Positions 52,846 through 61,070 of a DNA stretch of 64,000 nt are shown here, piece after piece. Source of the DNA: Dactylosporangium siamense (GTDB lineage: Bacteria; Actinomycetota; Actinomycetes; Mycobacteriales; Micromonosporaceae); the NCBI RefSeq assembly GCF_016862795.1, contig NZ_BONQ01000036.1:1-64000 (forward strand), in the 5' to 3' direction. How positions within the stretch are numbered: position 1 is the stretch's first letter; each line of letters opens with the position of its first letter. Below the pieces are notes generated by a model, which saw only the letters and a program-made list of their open reading frames with translations, made no database searches and had not been told where the DNA came from. The translations under genes were made by a program, and so were the position numbers.

Positions 52846-53635
52846 ACGCCTCACGGCGGATCGGGCTGCCGCAGCGCCCGCACGGCTCGCCCTCGCGCCC
52901 GTAGGCGTTGAGCGAGCGGTCGAAGTAGCCGCTCTCGCCGTTGACGTTGACGTACAGCGCGTCGAAGCTGGTGCCGCCCTGCCCGATCGCCTCGTTGAGC
53001 ACGTCGCGGACGTGCCCGAGCAGCCGCCGCACCACCGGGCGGGACAGCTGGTCGGTCTGCCGGGCGCCGTGCAGCTTCGCCCGCCACAGGGCCTCGTCGG
53101 CGTAGATGTTGCCGACGCCGGAGATCAGGGTCTGGTCGAGCAGGGCCCGCTTGACGTCGGTCCGGCGGCGGCGCAGGTGCTCCACGAACGCGTCGTCGGA
53201 GAACGACGGGTCGACCGGGTCGAGCGCGATGTGCGTCAGCTCGGCGGGCAGGACCGCGCCGCCGCTGGACACCGCCAGCCCCCCGAACGTGCGCTGGTCG
53301 ACGAAGCGCAGCTCCGGGCCGTCGTCGTCGAAGCTGAACCGGACCCGCAGATGGATCTCGGCGGGCGCCTCGACCGGCTGCATGAGCAGCTGGCCGGACA
53401 TCCCGAGGTGACCGACGAGGGCGTCCTCGTCGTCGAGCGGCAGCCACAGGTACTTGCCGCGGCGCTGGACGGCACCGACGAGCCGGCCGGCGAGGACGTC
53501 GGCGAAGTGGACGGCGCCGGGCAGGTGGCGGCGGATCGCCCGCGGGTGCAGCACCTCGACGGTGGCGATGCGCCGGCCGGAGACCCACTTGTCGAGTCCG
53601 CGGCGGACGGTCTCGACCTCGGGAAGCTCAGGCAT
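52769..53635 (-). CDS. mutM: Formamidopyrimidine-DNA glycosylase
   Basis: Removes 8-oxoguanine and FapyG and cuts the backbone. 288 residues: the catalytic N-terminus [14 protein letters not shown] (Pro2, Glu3), the [12 protein letters not shown] strand with the conserved Lys, the H2TH domain, and the C-terminal zinc finger [20 protein letters not shown] then CPRC. Located between smc and rnc in the usual order, although here other genes intervene. Confidence 0.97.
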   Translation of the reverse strand: MPELPEVETVRRGLDKWVSGRRIATVEVLHPRAIRRHLPGAVHFADVLAGRLVGAVQRRGKYLWLPLDDEDALVGHLGMSGQLLMQPVEAPAEIHLRVRFSFDDDGPELRFVDQRTFGGLAVSSGGAVLPAELTHIALDPVDPSFSDDAFVEHLRRRRTDVKRALLDQTLISGVGNIYADEALWRAKLHGARQTDQLSRPVVRRLLGHVRDVLNEAIGQGGTSFDALYVNVNGESGYFDRSLNAYGREGEPCGRCGSPIRREAFMNRSSYSCPRCQPRPRIPAARTPR

Positions 53636-53651
53636 CGGTCTCCAAAGGGGG

Positions 53652-54902
53652 TCAGATCGCGTAGTGCCAGACGGTGATCAGGTATGAGCCGTACCACAGC
53701 CCGAAGGCCGCGCAGCCCGACAACACTAGCGCCGCCGTGCGGGGCTTCGCCCGTCCGAGCGCGACCGCCGGCGGGACCAGGATCAGCAGCACCGGGACCA
53801 GCAGCCGCGGCTTGGAGTGGTAGTAGCCGCCCTGGCCGAGGACCAGCACGAGCGCGATCAGGCCGTACACCAGCAGCGGCGGCCACACCCTCTGCGCCAC
53901 CGCGATGGCGGCCAGCACGACGACGCCGATGATCATCCAGGCGATGCTCACCTGGATCCAGCCGTCGCCGGTGCGCAGCGCGTTGCGGACGAACTCGAAC
54001 GTGGACCTGCCGTAGTCGAACGTGGTGCCCCAGCCGGCGGTCTGGATGTCGAACCAGGCGCCGAGGTCGCCGACGCGCAGGCCGACCCACAGCAGGTAGC
54101 CGGGGACGCCGGCGAGCGCGACGGCGGCGGCGGCGATCGGCTGCCAGGTGGGGGCTTCGCGCACCGTGGGGGCGGTGTCGGCTGCGGCGATTCTCGCGGC
54201 GCGCCGCGCCCTGTAGCTGTCACGGGCGCTGTCGGTGACCGGGTCCGCGGTGTCCTCGGCGGCTGCGCGGCGGCTCCTGTGCACGGCCATCGCGGCGGCG
54301 ACCACGAGCCCGATCGCGGCGGCGGCGCCGGTCGGCCGGGACAGCCCGGCCCCCAGGCCGAACAGCCCGGCGAGGAGCCAGTCGCCGCGGTGCGCGAAGA
54401 GCAGCATGCCGGCGACCATCGCGACGAACAGCGCCTCCGAGTACGCCATCGACAGCGCCATGGACATCGGCTGGGTGCAGAACAGGACGGTGAGCGCCAG
54501 GCCGACCCGCTGGTCGTACAGCCGGGTGCCGAGCGCGCACACCAGCACCGCGGCGAACGCCCCGGCGATCCACGCCACGGTGATCGCGGCCGTGCCGACC
54601 TCCAGGCCGGTGACGAGGTGCACGATCCGCACGAGCATCGGGTAGCCGGGGAAGAACGCCAGGCCGTTGCCGGTCAGCGCGCCCTCGGTGGTGTAGCTGT
54701 ACCCCTGCGGGTAGCCGTCCTCGGCGAGGCGGACGAAGTGACCGCCGTCCCAGGCGAGCAGGCGGCTGCGGACCTCACCGTTGTCCGCCATCCACCAGAC
54801 GAACGCCAGCTGGAGCAGGCGGCTCAGCGCGTACACGGCCAGCGGCAGCGCCCACACGATCTGGGTGCTGCGGCGCCGGGCGACCTCAGTCACCGTGGCC
54901 AT
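53652..54902 (-). CDS. PIG-V-like polytopic membrane glycosyltransferase
   Basis: A 416-residue membrane protein with about nine to ten helices. The motif [18 protein letters not shown] near residue 55 is that of the PIG-V/mannosyltransferase group, which uses polyprenol-phosphate sugars on the outer side of the membrane. A cytoplasmic basic loop ([13 protein letters not shown]) lies near 230. The ATG at 54902 overlaps the end of rnc by 17 nt. Substrate unknown; a mannosylation role is inferred. Confidence 0.82.
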   Translation of the reverse strand: MATVTEVARRRSTQIVWALPLAVYALSRLLQLAFVWWMADNGEVRSRLLAWDGGHFVRLAEDGYPQGYSYTTEGALTGNGLAFFPGYPMLVRIVHLVTGLEVGTAAITVAWIAGAFAAVLVCALGTRLYDQRVGLALTVLFCTQPMSMALSMAYSEALFVAMVAGMLLFAHRGDWLLAGLFGLGAGLSRPTGAAAAIGLVVAAAMAVHRSRRAAAEDTADPVTDSARDSYRARRAARIAAADTAPTVREAPTWQPIAAAAVALAGVPGYLLWVGLRVGDLGAWFDIQTAGWGTTFDYGRSTFEFVRNALRTGDGWIQVSIAWMIIGVVVLAAIAVAQRVWPPLLVYGLIALVLVLGQGGYYHSKPRLLVPVLLILVPPAVALGRAKPRTAALVLSGCAAFGLWYGSYLITVWHYAI

Positions 54903-55608
54903 CGTCGCCCTTCTCCGGCGCCCGCGTCGACAGCTCCCGCCAGGCCGCCTCGGCGGCGCGCTGCTCGGCCTCCTTCTTGCTGCCGCCCTGCGCACCGCCG
55001 TAGCGCCGCTTGGCGACGATCACCCAGGCGGTGAAGCGCTTGGCGTGGTCCGGGCCCTCCTCGTCGATGCGGTACTCGGGGACGCCGAGGCCACGTCCGG
55101 CGGTGAGCTCCTGCAGGCTGGTCTTCCAGTCGAGCCCGGCGCCGCGCAGGGCGGCCTCGGCCATCAGCTCGTCGAACAGCTTGTGGATCACCGTCGCGGC
55201 GGTGTCCAGCCCGTACTGGAGGTAGATCGCGCCGATGAGCGCCTCGAGGGTGTCGGCGAGGATGCTGGCCTTGTTGCGGCCGCCGGTCGCCTCCTCCCCC
55301 TTGCCGAGCAGCAGGTAGGGGCCGATGCCCTCCGGACCGAGCCGCCGGGCGACGTCGGCGAGGGCGCGCATGTTGACCACGCTCGCGCGCAGCTTCGCCA
55401 GCTGGCCCTCGGCGAGGTCGGGGTGGTTGTTGAACAGCGCGGTGGTGATCACCACCCCGAGCACGGCGTCGCCGAGGAACTCGAGCCGCTCGTTGGTGGG
55501 CAGGCCGCCGTTCTCGTAGGCGAAGGACCGGTGGGTCAGCGCCCGCCGGAGCATGTCGGGCTCGAGGTCCACCTCGAAGGCGGCCCCGAGTGGGGTCGGG
55601 TTCGTCAC
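54886..55608 (-). CDS. rnc: Ribonuclease III
   Basis: Double-strand-specific RNase that matures rRNA. 240 residues: the RNase III signature [15 protein letters not shown], the acidic [18 protein letters not shown], and a C-terminal double-stranded RNA-binding domain (about 165-235). Its GTG overlaps the plsX stop by 4 nt. Confidence 0.97.
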   Translation of the reverse strand: MTNPTPLGAAFEVDLEPDMLRRALTHRSFAYENGGLPTNERLEFLGDAVLGVVITTALFNNHPDLAEGQLAKLRASVVNMRALADVARRLGPEGIGPYLLLGKGEEATGGRNKASILADTLEALIGAIYLQYGLDTAATVIHKLFDELMAEAALRGAGLDWKTSLQELTAGRGLGVPEYRIDEEGPDHAKRFTAWVIVAKRRYGGAQGGSKKEAEQRAAEAAWRELSTRAPEKGDDGHGD

Positions 55609-56621
55609 GAGCGCTCCCCTAGTGCGTCACGGATGGTGAGGCCGCCGGCCGAGGAGAGTTCGGTCAGCAGATCGTCGGCGAGCCCGGCCACCGCGGGGAT
55701 GGCCCCCTCGCGGTGCAGGCGGGCGGCGAGGGCGATGCCGGAGGCGATGTCGGGGCCGTCGGCGGAGCCGTGGCAGACCACGACGGTGCCGGTGACCCCG
55801 AGCAGGGCCGCCCCCTGCTCCGCCGTCCGCTGCCTGGCGGTGGCGCCTTCGAGGCCCTTGAGCAGGATGTTGCCGGTGAAGCCGTCGGTGACGATCACGT
55901 CGGCCGGGCCGCCGAGCGGGACGTCGTGGCCTTCCACCAGACCGATGTAGCGCCCACCGGCGGGCAGGACGGTGTCGTGCAGGGCGACCGCGACGGCCTT
56001 GCGGAGCCGGTCGCCCTTGCCGGGTTCGCTGCCGATGGACAGCAGGCCGACGCGGGGTTCGGACACGCCGAGGGCGGTGGCGGCGTACGCGGCACCGAGC
56101 ACCGCGTGCTGCACCAGCTCCAGCATGGTCCCGTCGATCGTCACGCCGACGTCGAGCAGCAGCACCGGGCCGTGCTGGGTGGGCACGTGCGCGGCGAGAC
56201 CCGGCCGGCGCACTCCGGGGAGGCGGCCGAGGACGTGGGCGGAGGCGGCGACGACGGCGCCGCTGGAGCCCGCGGAGACCATCGCGTCGGCGCGGCCACC
56301 GTAGACCGCCTCGGCGGCGGCCCGGACGGTGGACTCCCGCCGGACGTGGCGCAACGGGGAGTCGCCCATGCCGATGGTGCGGTCGACCACGCTGACACCG
56401 ACGCGCTCGCGGTCGTGGACCGCGAGCGCGCCAAGGACCTCGTCGGCCGTCTCGCGCGGCCCTACGAGGAGGAGATGCAGGTCTGGGTCGGCGCTGCACG
56501 CGCGCAGAGCGCCGTCAACCACGACGGCGGGAGCACTGTCCCCGCCGAGGAGGTCGACGGCGATCCGCGCGGTGCCGGACGGGATCTCCCCGCCGTGCGG
56601 CGACCTGTCGGATCGCGTCAC
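55605..56621 (-). CDS. plsX: Phosphate acyltransferase PlsX
   Basis: Makes acyl-phosphate from acyl-ACP for phospholipid synthesis. 338 residues: the start [20 protein letters not shown], the GMGDSP loop, [13 protein letters not shown], and [16 protein letters not shown]. It sits in the classical rpmF-plsX-rnc arrangement; 13 nt separate it from rpmF. Confidence 0.96.
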   Translation of the reverse strand: MTRSDRSPHGGEIPSGTARIAVDLLGGDSAPAVVVDGALRACSADPDLHLLLVGPRETADEVLGALAVHDRERVGVSVVDRTIGMGDSPLRHVRRESTVRAAAEAVYGGRADAMVSAGSSGAVVAASAHVLGRLPGVRRPGLAAHVPTQHGPVLLLDVGVTIDGTMLELVQHAVLGAAYAATALGVSEPRVGLLSIGSEPGKGDRLRKAVAVALHDTVLPAGGRYIGLVEGHDVPLGGPADVIVTDGFTGNILLKGLEGATARQRTAEQGAALLGVTGTVVVCHGSADGPDIASGIALAARLHREGAIPAVAGLADDLLTELSSAGGLTIRDALGERS

Positions 56622-56634
56622 CCGGATCCGGAAA

Positions 56635-56808
56635 TCAGACCTCGATGACCTGACGGCCGTTGTACGTGCCGCAGACCGAGCAGGCAGTGTGGGACAGCTT
56701 CGGAGAGCGGCACTGCGGGCACGGCTGCGTCTGCACCGCGACGGCTTTCCACTGGCTCCGGCGTGCCCGGGTGTTGCTGCGCGACATCTTCCGCTTCGGA
56801 ACGGCCAC
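56635..56808 (-). CDS. rpmF: 50S ribosomal protein L32
   Basis: 57 residues: [20 protein letters not shown] at the start, then a zinc ribbon with CPQC and CSVC, and the C-terminal YNGRQVIEV. This is the four-cysteine zinc-binding form. The GTG start has GAGGAG whose last codons are the end of yceD, so its ribosome site overlaps the yceD stop. Confidence 0.97.
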   Translation of the reverse strand: MAVPKRKMSRSNTRARRSQWKAVAVQTQPCPQCRSPKLSHTACSVCGTYNGRQVIEV

Positions 56809-56813
56809 GGGTC

Positions 56814-57377
56814 TTACTCCTCTGAGTGCTTGATCTGGGTCAGGGCGGCCCAGCGCGGGTCGACCTGCTCGTGGTTGTGACCCGCGGGCAGCTCATCCAG
56901 CGGCACCCCGCAGTCGGGGCACAGCCCTGGGCAGTCTTCACGGCACACGGGGTTGGCGGCCAGGGAGAGCACCACCGCGTCCCGCAGTGCCGGCTCCAGG
57001 TCGATCAGGTCGCCCTGCAGCCTTCCGACCTCGTCCTCGTCGGTCGTCTCGTCCGTCGTGCTGTGCTCATAGGCATAGAACTCTTGGATCGGGACGTCCA
57101 ACGTGGCACTGATCGGGCGCAGGCAGCGTCCGCACTCGCCCACCAGCGGGCCGGTGACGGTGCCGGAGACGAGAACGCCTTCTGACACCGACTCCATCCG
57201 CAGCTGGAGGTCGAGCTCGGCGCCGACAGGCACGCCGATCAGCTCCAGACCGAGGTCCTCGGGTGCCGGCACTTGGCGCGACACCGCGTGCAGAGCACCC
57301 GGTCGCCGGGGCAGGTCTCTCGTCTCGAGGACCAGCGGCTTGCGGGGATCCAGTTGCGGGTGCGGTTGATGTGGCAT
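56814..57377 (-). CDS. YceD family (DUF177) protein
   Basis: A 187-residue protein. Conserved pieces: [20 protein letters not shown] and a C-terminal [13 protein letters not shown] cysteine cluster that can bind zinc. YceD homologs are linked genetically to rpmF and rRNA processing. It overlaps the rpmF ribosome binding site. An Asp/Glu/Thr-rich insert lies at about 103-120. Confidence 0.93.
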   Translation of the reverse strand: MPHQPHPQLDPRKPLVLETRDLPRRPGALHAVSRQVPAPEDLGLELIGVPVGAELDLQLRMESVSEGVLVSGTVTGPLVGECGRCLRPISATLDVPIQEFYAYEHSTTDETTDEDEVGRLQGDLIDLEPALRDAVVLSLAANPVCREDCPGLCPDCGVPLDELPAGHNHEQVDPRWAALTQIKHSEE

Positions 57378-57456
57378 CTTCAGACTCCGGCCAGGCAGGG
57401 CCGACGGACAAGGCTACCCGAGCGGCAGATCTCCCGTCGAATCGCCCCTGCGTTCG

Positions 57457-57957
57457 TCAGAAAGGCAGCGGCCGGTCGTCGTCGCCGGACGGTGTGAATG
57501 AGCCTATCTCGCGCAGCGCGTGCATCTTGTCGCGGCCTCGCTCGATCGAGGCGAGGGAGCGGGTGAGGAACTGCTCGAAGTTGGCGAGGGCCGTGTCCAC
57601 GTAGTCGTCGACCTCGTCACGGAGGCGCTGGGTCTCGGCCCGCGCCTCGTTGATCATGCGCGACGCCTCGTGCTCGGCCGACACCACGATCTCGTTGATC
57701 GACACGAGCCGGTTGTGCTCCGACTCGGCCTCCGTGATGATCCGCTCGGCCTCGCGGCGCCCGGCGTCGACGATCTTGTCCCGCTCGTCGAGCAGCGCGG
57801 TGGCCCGCCGTAGTTCACCCGGCAGGTCGGCGCGCAACTGGTCGAGCAGGTTGATCATCTCGGCGCGGTCGGCCACGAAGTTGCTCCGCGACATCGGCGC
57901 CGACCGTGCACCCTCGACCAGCGCGATGATCTGGTCGATGCTCTCGAGCGGATCCAC
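57457..57957 (-). CDS. DivIVA-like coiled-coil protein near coaD
   Basis: A 166-residue, mainly alpha-helical protein with a long coiled coil (about 50-145). It resembles the actinobacterial family of Rv2927c-like proteins, which share the N-terminal pattern SIDQIIALVEGARSAPMSRS and the VDDYVDTALANFEQFLTRSL region. These are often described as cell-division initiation related; the role is not proven. It lies between yceD and coaD in the usual location. Confidence 0.8.
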   Translation of the reverse strand: MDPLESIDQIIALVEGARSAPMSRSNFVADRAEMINLLDQLRADLPGELRRATALLDERDKIVDAGRREAERIITEAESEHNRLVSINEIVVSAEHEASRMINEARAETQRLRDEVDDYVDTALANFEQFLTRSLASIERGRDKMHALREIGSFTPSGDDDRPLPF

Positions 57958-57996
57958 TTGCGGTCACTCCCTGTCCCCACGGCAAACAACGTCCAC

Positions 57997-58020
57997 CATC
58001 ATGCGGCCCAAACCATGATG
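57997..58020. promoter_or_regulatory. Inverted repeat upstream of the coiled-coil gene
   Basis: CATCATG and CATGATG separated by 10 nt, 40 bp upstream of the DivIVA-like gene and between it and coaD. Short; it could be an operator or the weak end of the coaD transcript. Confidence 0.3.
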
Positions 58021-58052
58021 CCGCTCCATCGCCACACGGAAAGCCCTGAGTT

Positions 58053-58532
58053 TCAGGGTTTTACGAGCCTTTCTCGCAGCAGGTTTGCCACAAGGTCGGG
58101 CACATGCGGCGAAACGTCGCCGCCCCATTTGGCGACCTCTTTGATGAGGCTCGACGAGACGAAGGAGTACTTCGGGTTGGTCGGCATGAAGAGCGTCTCG
58201 ATCGCGCCGAGCCCGTAGTTCATCTGCGCCATCTGCAGCTCGTAGTCGAAGTCGCCGGCGACCCGGACCCCTTTGACGATCGCACCGATGTCGTTGGCCT
58301 GGCAGAAGTCGACCAGCAGGCCCTGGAACGCGTCGACCCGCACGTTGGCGTACGGCGCCGTCACCTCCGCGAGCATCTCCTGCCGCTCCTCGACCGTGAA
58401 CAGCCCGGCCTTGCTCGTGTTGATCAGCACCGCGACGACGACCTCATCGAACATCTTCGACGCACGTCCCACGATGTCCAGGTGTCCGTTGGTCACCGGA
58501 TCGAACGAACCCGGACACACCGCGCGCCTCAT
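58053..58532 (-). CDS. coaD: Phosphopantetheine adenylyltransferase
   Basis: Penultimate step of coenzyme A synthesis. 159 residues: MRRAVCPGSFDPVTNGHLDI with the T-x-G-H nucleotidyltransferase motif, and the C-terminal YSFVSSSLIKEVAKWGGDVS. The ATG at 58532 gives the exact family length; the frame extends upstream. It follows rsmD by about 58 nt, as in most bacteria. Confidence 0.97.
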   Translation of the reverse strand: MRRAVCPGSFDPVTNGHLDIVGRASKMFDEVVVAVLINTSKAGLFTVEERQEMLAEVTAPYANVRVDAFQGLLVDFCQANDIGAIVKGVRVAGDFDYELQMAQMNYGLGAIETLFMPTNPKYSFVSSSLIKEVAKWGGDVSPHVPDLVANLLRERLVKP

Positions 58533-58590
58533 TGCACCAGCCCAAGCCTCATGAGCGGGGACCGTACCAAAGAGGTTTCTGCCAACAGCG

Positions 58591-59157
58591 TCACACGCCC
58601 TCGTCGCGTTCGGCATACCACAGCGTCGTCTCGCCGTAGCGCCGCTCCGCGCGCTGCACCAGGCCCTCGGGCCAGCGCATCGGGGCGCCACGGCTGCTGC
58701 GCTCGACCACGACGACCGCGCCACCGGCGAGCCACCGGGCGGCGAGAGCCTCCAGGACCGCGCCGACCCGTTCGTCGGTCATCGCGTACGGCGGGTCGAC
58801 GAACACCACGTCGAACAGCTCCTCCGGCTCCTGCTGGAGCAGCCGCTCGACCTTGTCCGCGACCAGTTTGACGGTGCCGCCGACACCGAGCGTGGCGATG
58901 TTGGCCCGGACGATCCTGGCGGCCTTCGCGTCGGACTCGGCGAGCAGGACGTGTGCCGCCCCTCGCGAGCAGGCCTCGAACCCGACCGCGCCCGAGCCCG
59001 CGTACAGGTCGGCGAACCGGGATCCGTCGAGGTCGACCATGGCCTCCAGGCTGCTGAACAGGGCCTCCCGGACCCGGTCGGAGGTCGGCCTGGTGCCCTG
59101 GCCCGCGGGGACCGTGAGGCGCCGGCCGCCCAGGGTGCCGGCCACGATGCGTGTCAC
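58591..59157 (-). CDS. rsmD: 16S rRNA (guanine-966-N2) methyltransferase RsmD
   Basis: Modifies G966 in 16S rRNA. 188 residues, Rossmann methyltransferase: MTRIVAGTLGGRRL, TRPTSDRVREALFSSLE, the SAM loop DLYAGSGAVGFEA, and the catalytic DPPY in VVFVDPPYAM. The start is GTG. It is upstream of coaD. Confidence 0.96.
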   Translation of the reverse strand: MTRIVAGTLGGRRLTVPAGQGTRPTSDRVREALFSSLEAMVDLDGSRFADLYAGSGAVGFEACSRGAAHVLLAESDAKAARIVRANIATLGVGGTVKLVADKVERLLQQEPEELFDVVFVDPPYAMTDERVGAVLEALAARWLAGGAVVVVERSSRGAPMRWPEGLVQRAERRYGETTLWYAERDEGV

Positions 59158-59473
59158 GCCCCCAGCCTAGGCATGGCCAGCGAGTGACCTGCACCACTCC
59201 AGCTTCGGACATTTCCGATTTTTCATGTTGTACTGGCTTTCATTCAGGCATGACTACTCTGCGTGTCTGACTACGGAGGGTGACGGGCCTCTGAGCAGGG
59301 CTTTTCCCGCTCCGTAGTTGGTCTTACGCTGATTGCAGTCGCGACAAAACGTCACGACTACCCAGAAAATGGGGAGACGTTGAACCGGGCCGAGCATCAA
59401 TCGGTCACCGCTTTGCGGCCCGGGGAGTCAGTGGTGAGACCGCCCCCAGCCGAGACGCCTTTGGGGGCACGTC
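59158..59473. other. 316-bp divergent region with a structured leader
   Basis: It lies between rsmD and the LPXTG surface protein gene. It is AT-richer than its surroundings (TTTCCGATTTTTCATGTTG near 59213) and contains inverted repeats at 59270/59310 and 59338/59351. No gene is seen. It likely contains the promoter and a folded 5' leader of the surface protein. Confidence 0.55.
59261..59358 (+). promoter_or_regulatory. Folded leader before the LPXTG protein gene
   Basis: ACTACGGAG (59270-59278) pairs with CTCCGTAGT (59310-59318), with an outer GCGT/ACGC helix (59261/59326) and a separate 8-bp imperfect hairpin GTCGCGAC/GTCACGAC (59338-59358). It does not match a known riboswitch that I can recall. 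The location in the leader of a cell-wall protein gene is noted. Confidence 0.35.
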
Positions 59474-60775
59474 TTGCGGAAGACCCTGCTCATTCTCGGT
59501 AGCACGATGCTGTTCGGCGGCGCTTTCATCGGCACCGCGTACGCGTCGGCCACCACCTCCCAGAACTGCGTGACCGCGTCGGCCGCGACCTACCGGCACA
59601 CCTTCGACGGCCCGGCCGGCACCGCGACGATCACCTCGACCGCGGCGCTGTGCGACGGCGAGCAGCAGGCGTTCACGCTGGTGTCGTACACCGCCCCCGC
59701 GAAGAACTTCGGCAACCCCCAGTTCGTCTACGCCACCGACACGGCCACCGTCACGGCCTCGAAGCCCTCGGTCACGCTGCGTGTCGACGTCCCTGCCTGC
59801 TACACCCAGGTCGACACGATCTTCGGCACCGGCGTGATCAACCCCATCGTCGACGGCGGCCCCCGCTACGGCACCACCAAGGTCGGCGAAACGGCCGCCC
59901 CCGGCAACCGCTCGGCGGGCGTGCGAGCCTGGCACAACGGCGGCACCACCACCTGCGCCCCGCGCCCCATGGCCACCTTCGTCAGCGCCTGCGACGGCAC
60001 CCTGACCGCCCACCTCACCAACGCCACCGGGGCGAACGTCGACGCCGTGTTCACCGTCGCCGGCCGCATCGTCCGGGTCGCGCCGGGCCGGGCGGTCGAC
60101 GTTCCGGTCGCCACCAAGCAGGTCACGGTGCAGGACAACACGTTCAAGACCGTGACGGGCGCCTGGACCGAGCCGTCGTCGTGCGACAGCGGCTCGCCGT
60201 CAGCCTCCCCGTCCGCGTCCGCCTCGCCGTCGGCCTCCGTCTCCCCGTCGGCCTCCGTCTCCCCGTCGGCTTCCGTCTCGCCGTCGGCTTCCGTGTCTCC
60301 GTCGGCGTCGGCTTCACCGTCCGAGTCCGCTTCCCCTGTCGAGTCCGCTTCTCCGACCGGGTCCGCTTCCCCGTCCGCGTCTGCCGCTCCGTCCGAGTCG
60401 GCCGCGCCGGAGTCGCCCGCTGCTTCCGTTTCGCCGTCCGCGTCGTCGTCACCGTCCGCCTCGGTTCCGCCGTCCGCCTCGTCGTCGCCGTCCGCCTCGG
60501 TTTCGCCGTCGGCCTCGGTTTCGCCTTCCGCCTCCGTGTCATGGACCAACAACCCGGTCGAGACGGTCACCGAGATCACCCCCGGCGACGGCAACGGCAA
60601 CGGCACCGTCGTCGTCCCCACCACGATCGACGTCTCCACCACCACGCCGGCCAGCCTCCCGGTCACCGGCTCGAACGCCACCGTCCTCGGCGGCGCCGCC
60701 CTGTTCATGATCGCCTTCGGTGGCGGTCTGATCCTGCTCAGCCGCCGCCCCCGCCGCGGCCGCCACGCCGCCTGA
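59474..60775 (+). CDS. LPXTG-type cell-wall-anchored Ser/Pro-rich protein
   Basis: A 433-residue surface protein: a signal peptide (1-25), a folded domain (about 30-235) with four Cys, a Ser/Pro-rich stalk (241-356) of SPSASV-type repeats, and a C-terminal sorting signal LPVTG (395-399), a membrane helix and a RRPRRGR tail. It would be attached to peptidoglycan by a sortase; no sortase gene is in the window. The start is TTG with GGGGG upstream. The leader is structured. Confidence 0.85.
   Translation: MRKTLLILGSTMLFGGAFIGTAYASATTSQNCVTASAATYRHTFDGPAGTATITSTAALCDGEQQAFTLVSYTAPAKNFGNPQFVYATDTATVTASKPSVTLRVDVPACYTQVDTIFGTGVINPIVDGGPRYGTTKVGETAAPGNRSAGVRAWHNGGTTTCAPRPMATFVSACDGTLTAHLTNATGANVDAVFTVAGRIVRVAPGRAVDVPVATKQVTVQDNTFKTVTGAWTEPSSCDSGSPSASPSASASPSASVSPSASVSPSASVSPSASVSPSASASPSESASPVESASPTGSASPSASAAPSESAAPESPAASVSPSASSSPSASVPPSASSSPSASVSPSASVSPSASVSWTNNPVETVTEITPGDGNGNGTVVVPTTIDVSTTTPASLPVTGSNATVLGGAALFMIAFGGGLILLSRRPRRGRHAA
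60194..60541 (+). repeat. Ser/Pro stalk coding repeats
   Basis: Hexapeptide-like units SPSASV/SPSASA, made of imperfect 18-bp DNA repeats. Glu, Val and Thr replacements occur in the middle. The stalk is flexible and probably crosses the wall. Confidence 0.85.
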
Positions 60776-60784
60776 CCCCCACTC

Positions 60785-60820
60785 GCAGCCCAGCTCCAAA
60801 GATCGGCAGCCCAGCTCCAA
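60785..60820. repeat. Short direct repeat, 15 bp
   Basis: GCAGCCCAGCTCCAA occurs twice (60785-60799 and 60806-60820) right after the surface protein stop and before the terminator. Confidence 0.8.
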
Positions 60821-60822
60821 GG

Positions 60823-60872
60823 GATCGAAGGACGGATCCGGTCGCCCCCACGACCGGGTCCGTCCTTCGATC
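60823..60872 (+). terminator. Strong terminator of LPXTG gene
   Basis: A 22-bp stem with one mismatch (GATCGAAGGACGGATCCGGT and onward) and a CCCCCA loop. It follows the surface protein gene. Confidence 0.8.
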
Positions 60873-61052
60873 ACGTTCGCGAGACAACGCGTGATCAACC
60901 CCGTCCACCCGGTCGCATCGGAGGTGGATCGCGCCCTGCCCATCGGGCAAATGCTACGAAATGAGCATCGAGCGTCCCCTCCACGAAGCACGGTCGCCCC
61001 GGTCGCCGCGGTGTGGCCACCGGCGCGACCCCCGGACCACTGCGCTTCGCGG

Positions 61053-61068
61053 ACCGAAGGACTTCGGT
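61053..61068 (-). terminator. Short hairpin after recG
   Basis: ACCGAAG/CTTCGGT, a 7-bp stem with a 2-nt loop, directly after the recG stop on the minus strand. Too short for a certain call. Confidence 0.4.
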
Positions 61069-61070
61069 GG

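Noticed and set aside
59261-59358. c-di-AMP (ydaO) or c-di-GMP riboswitch
   Set aside because: The conserved core sequences of these classes, as I remember them, are not present.
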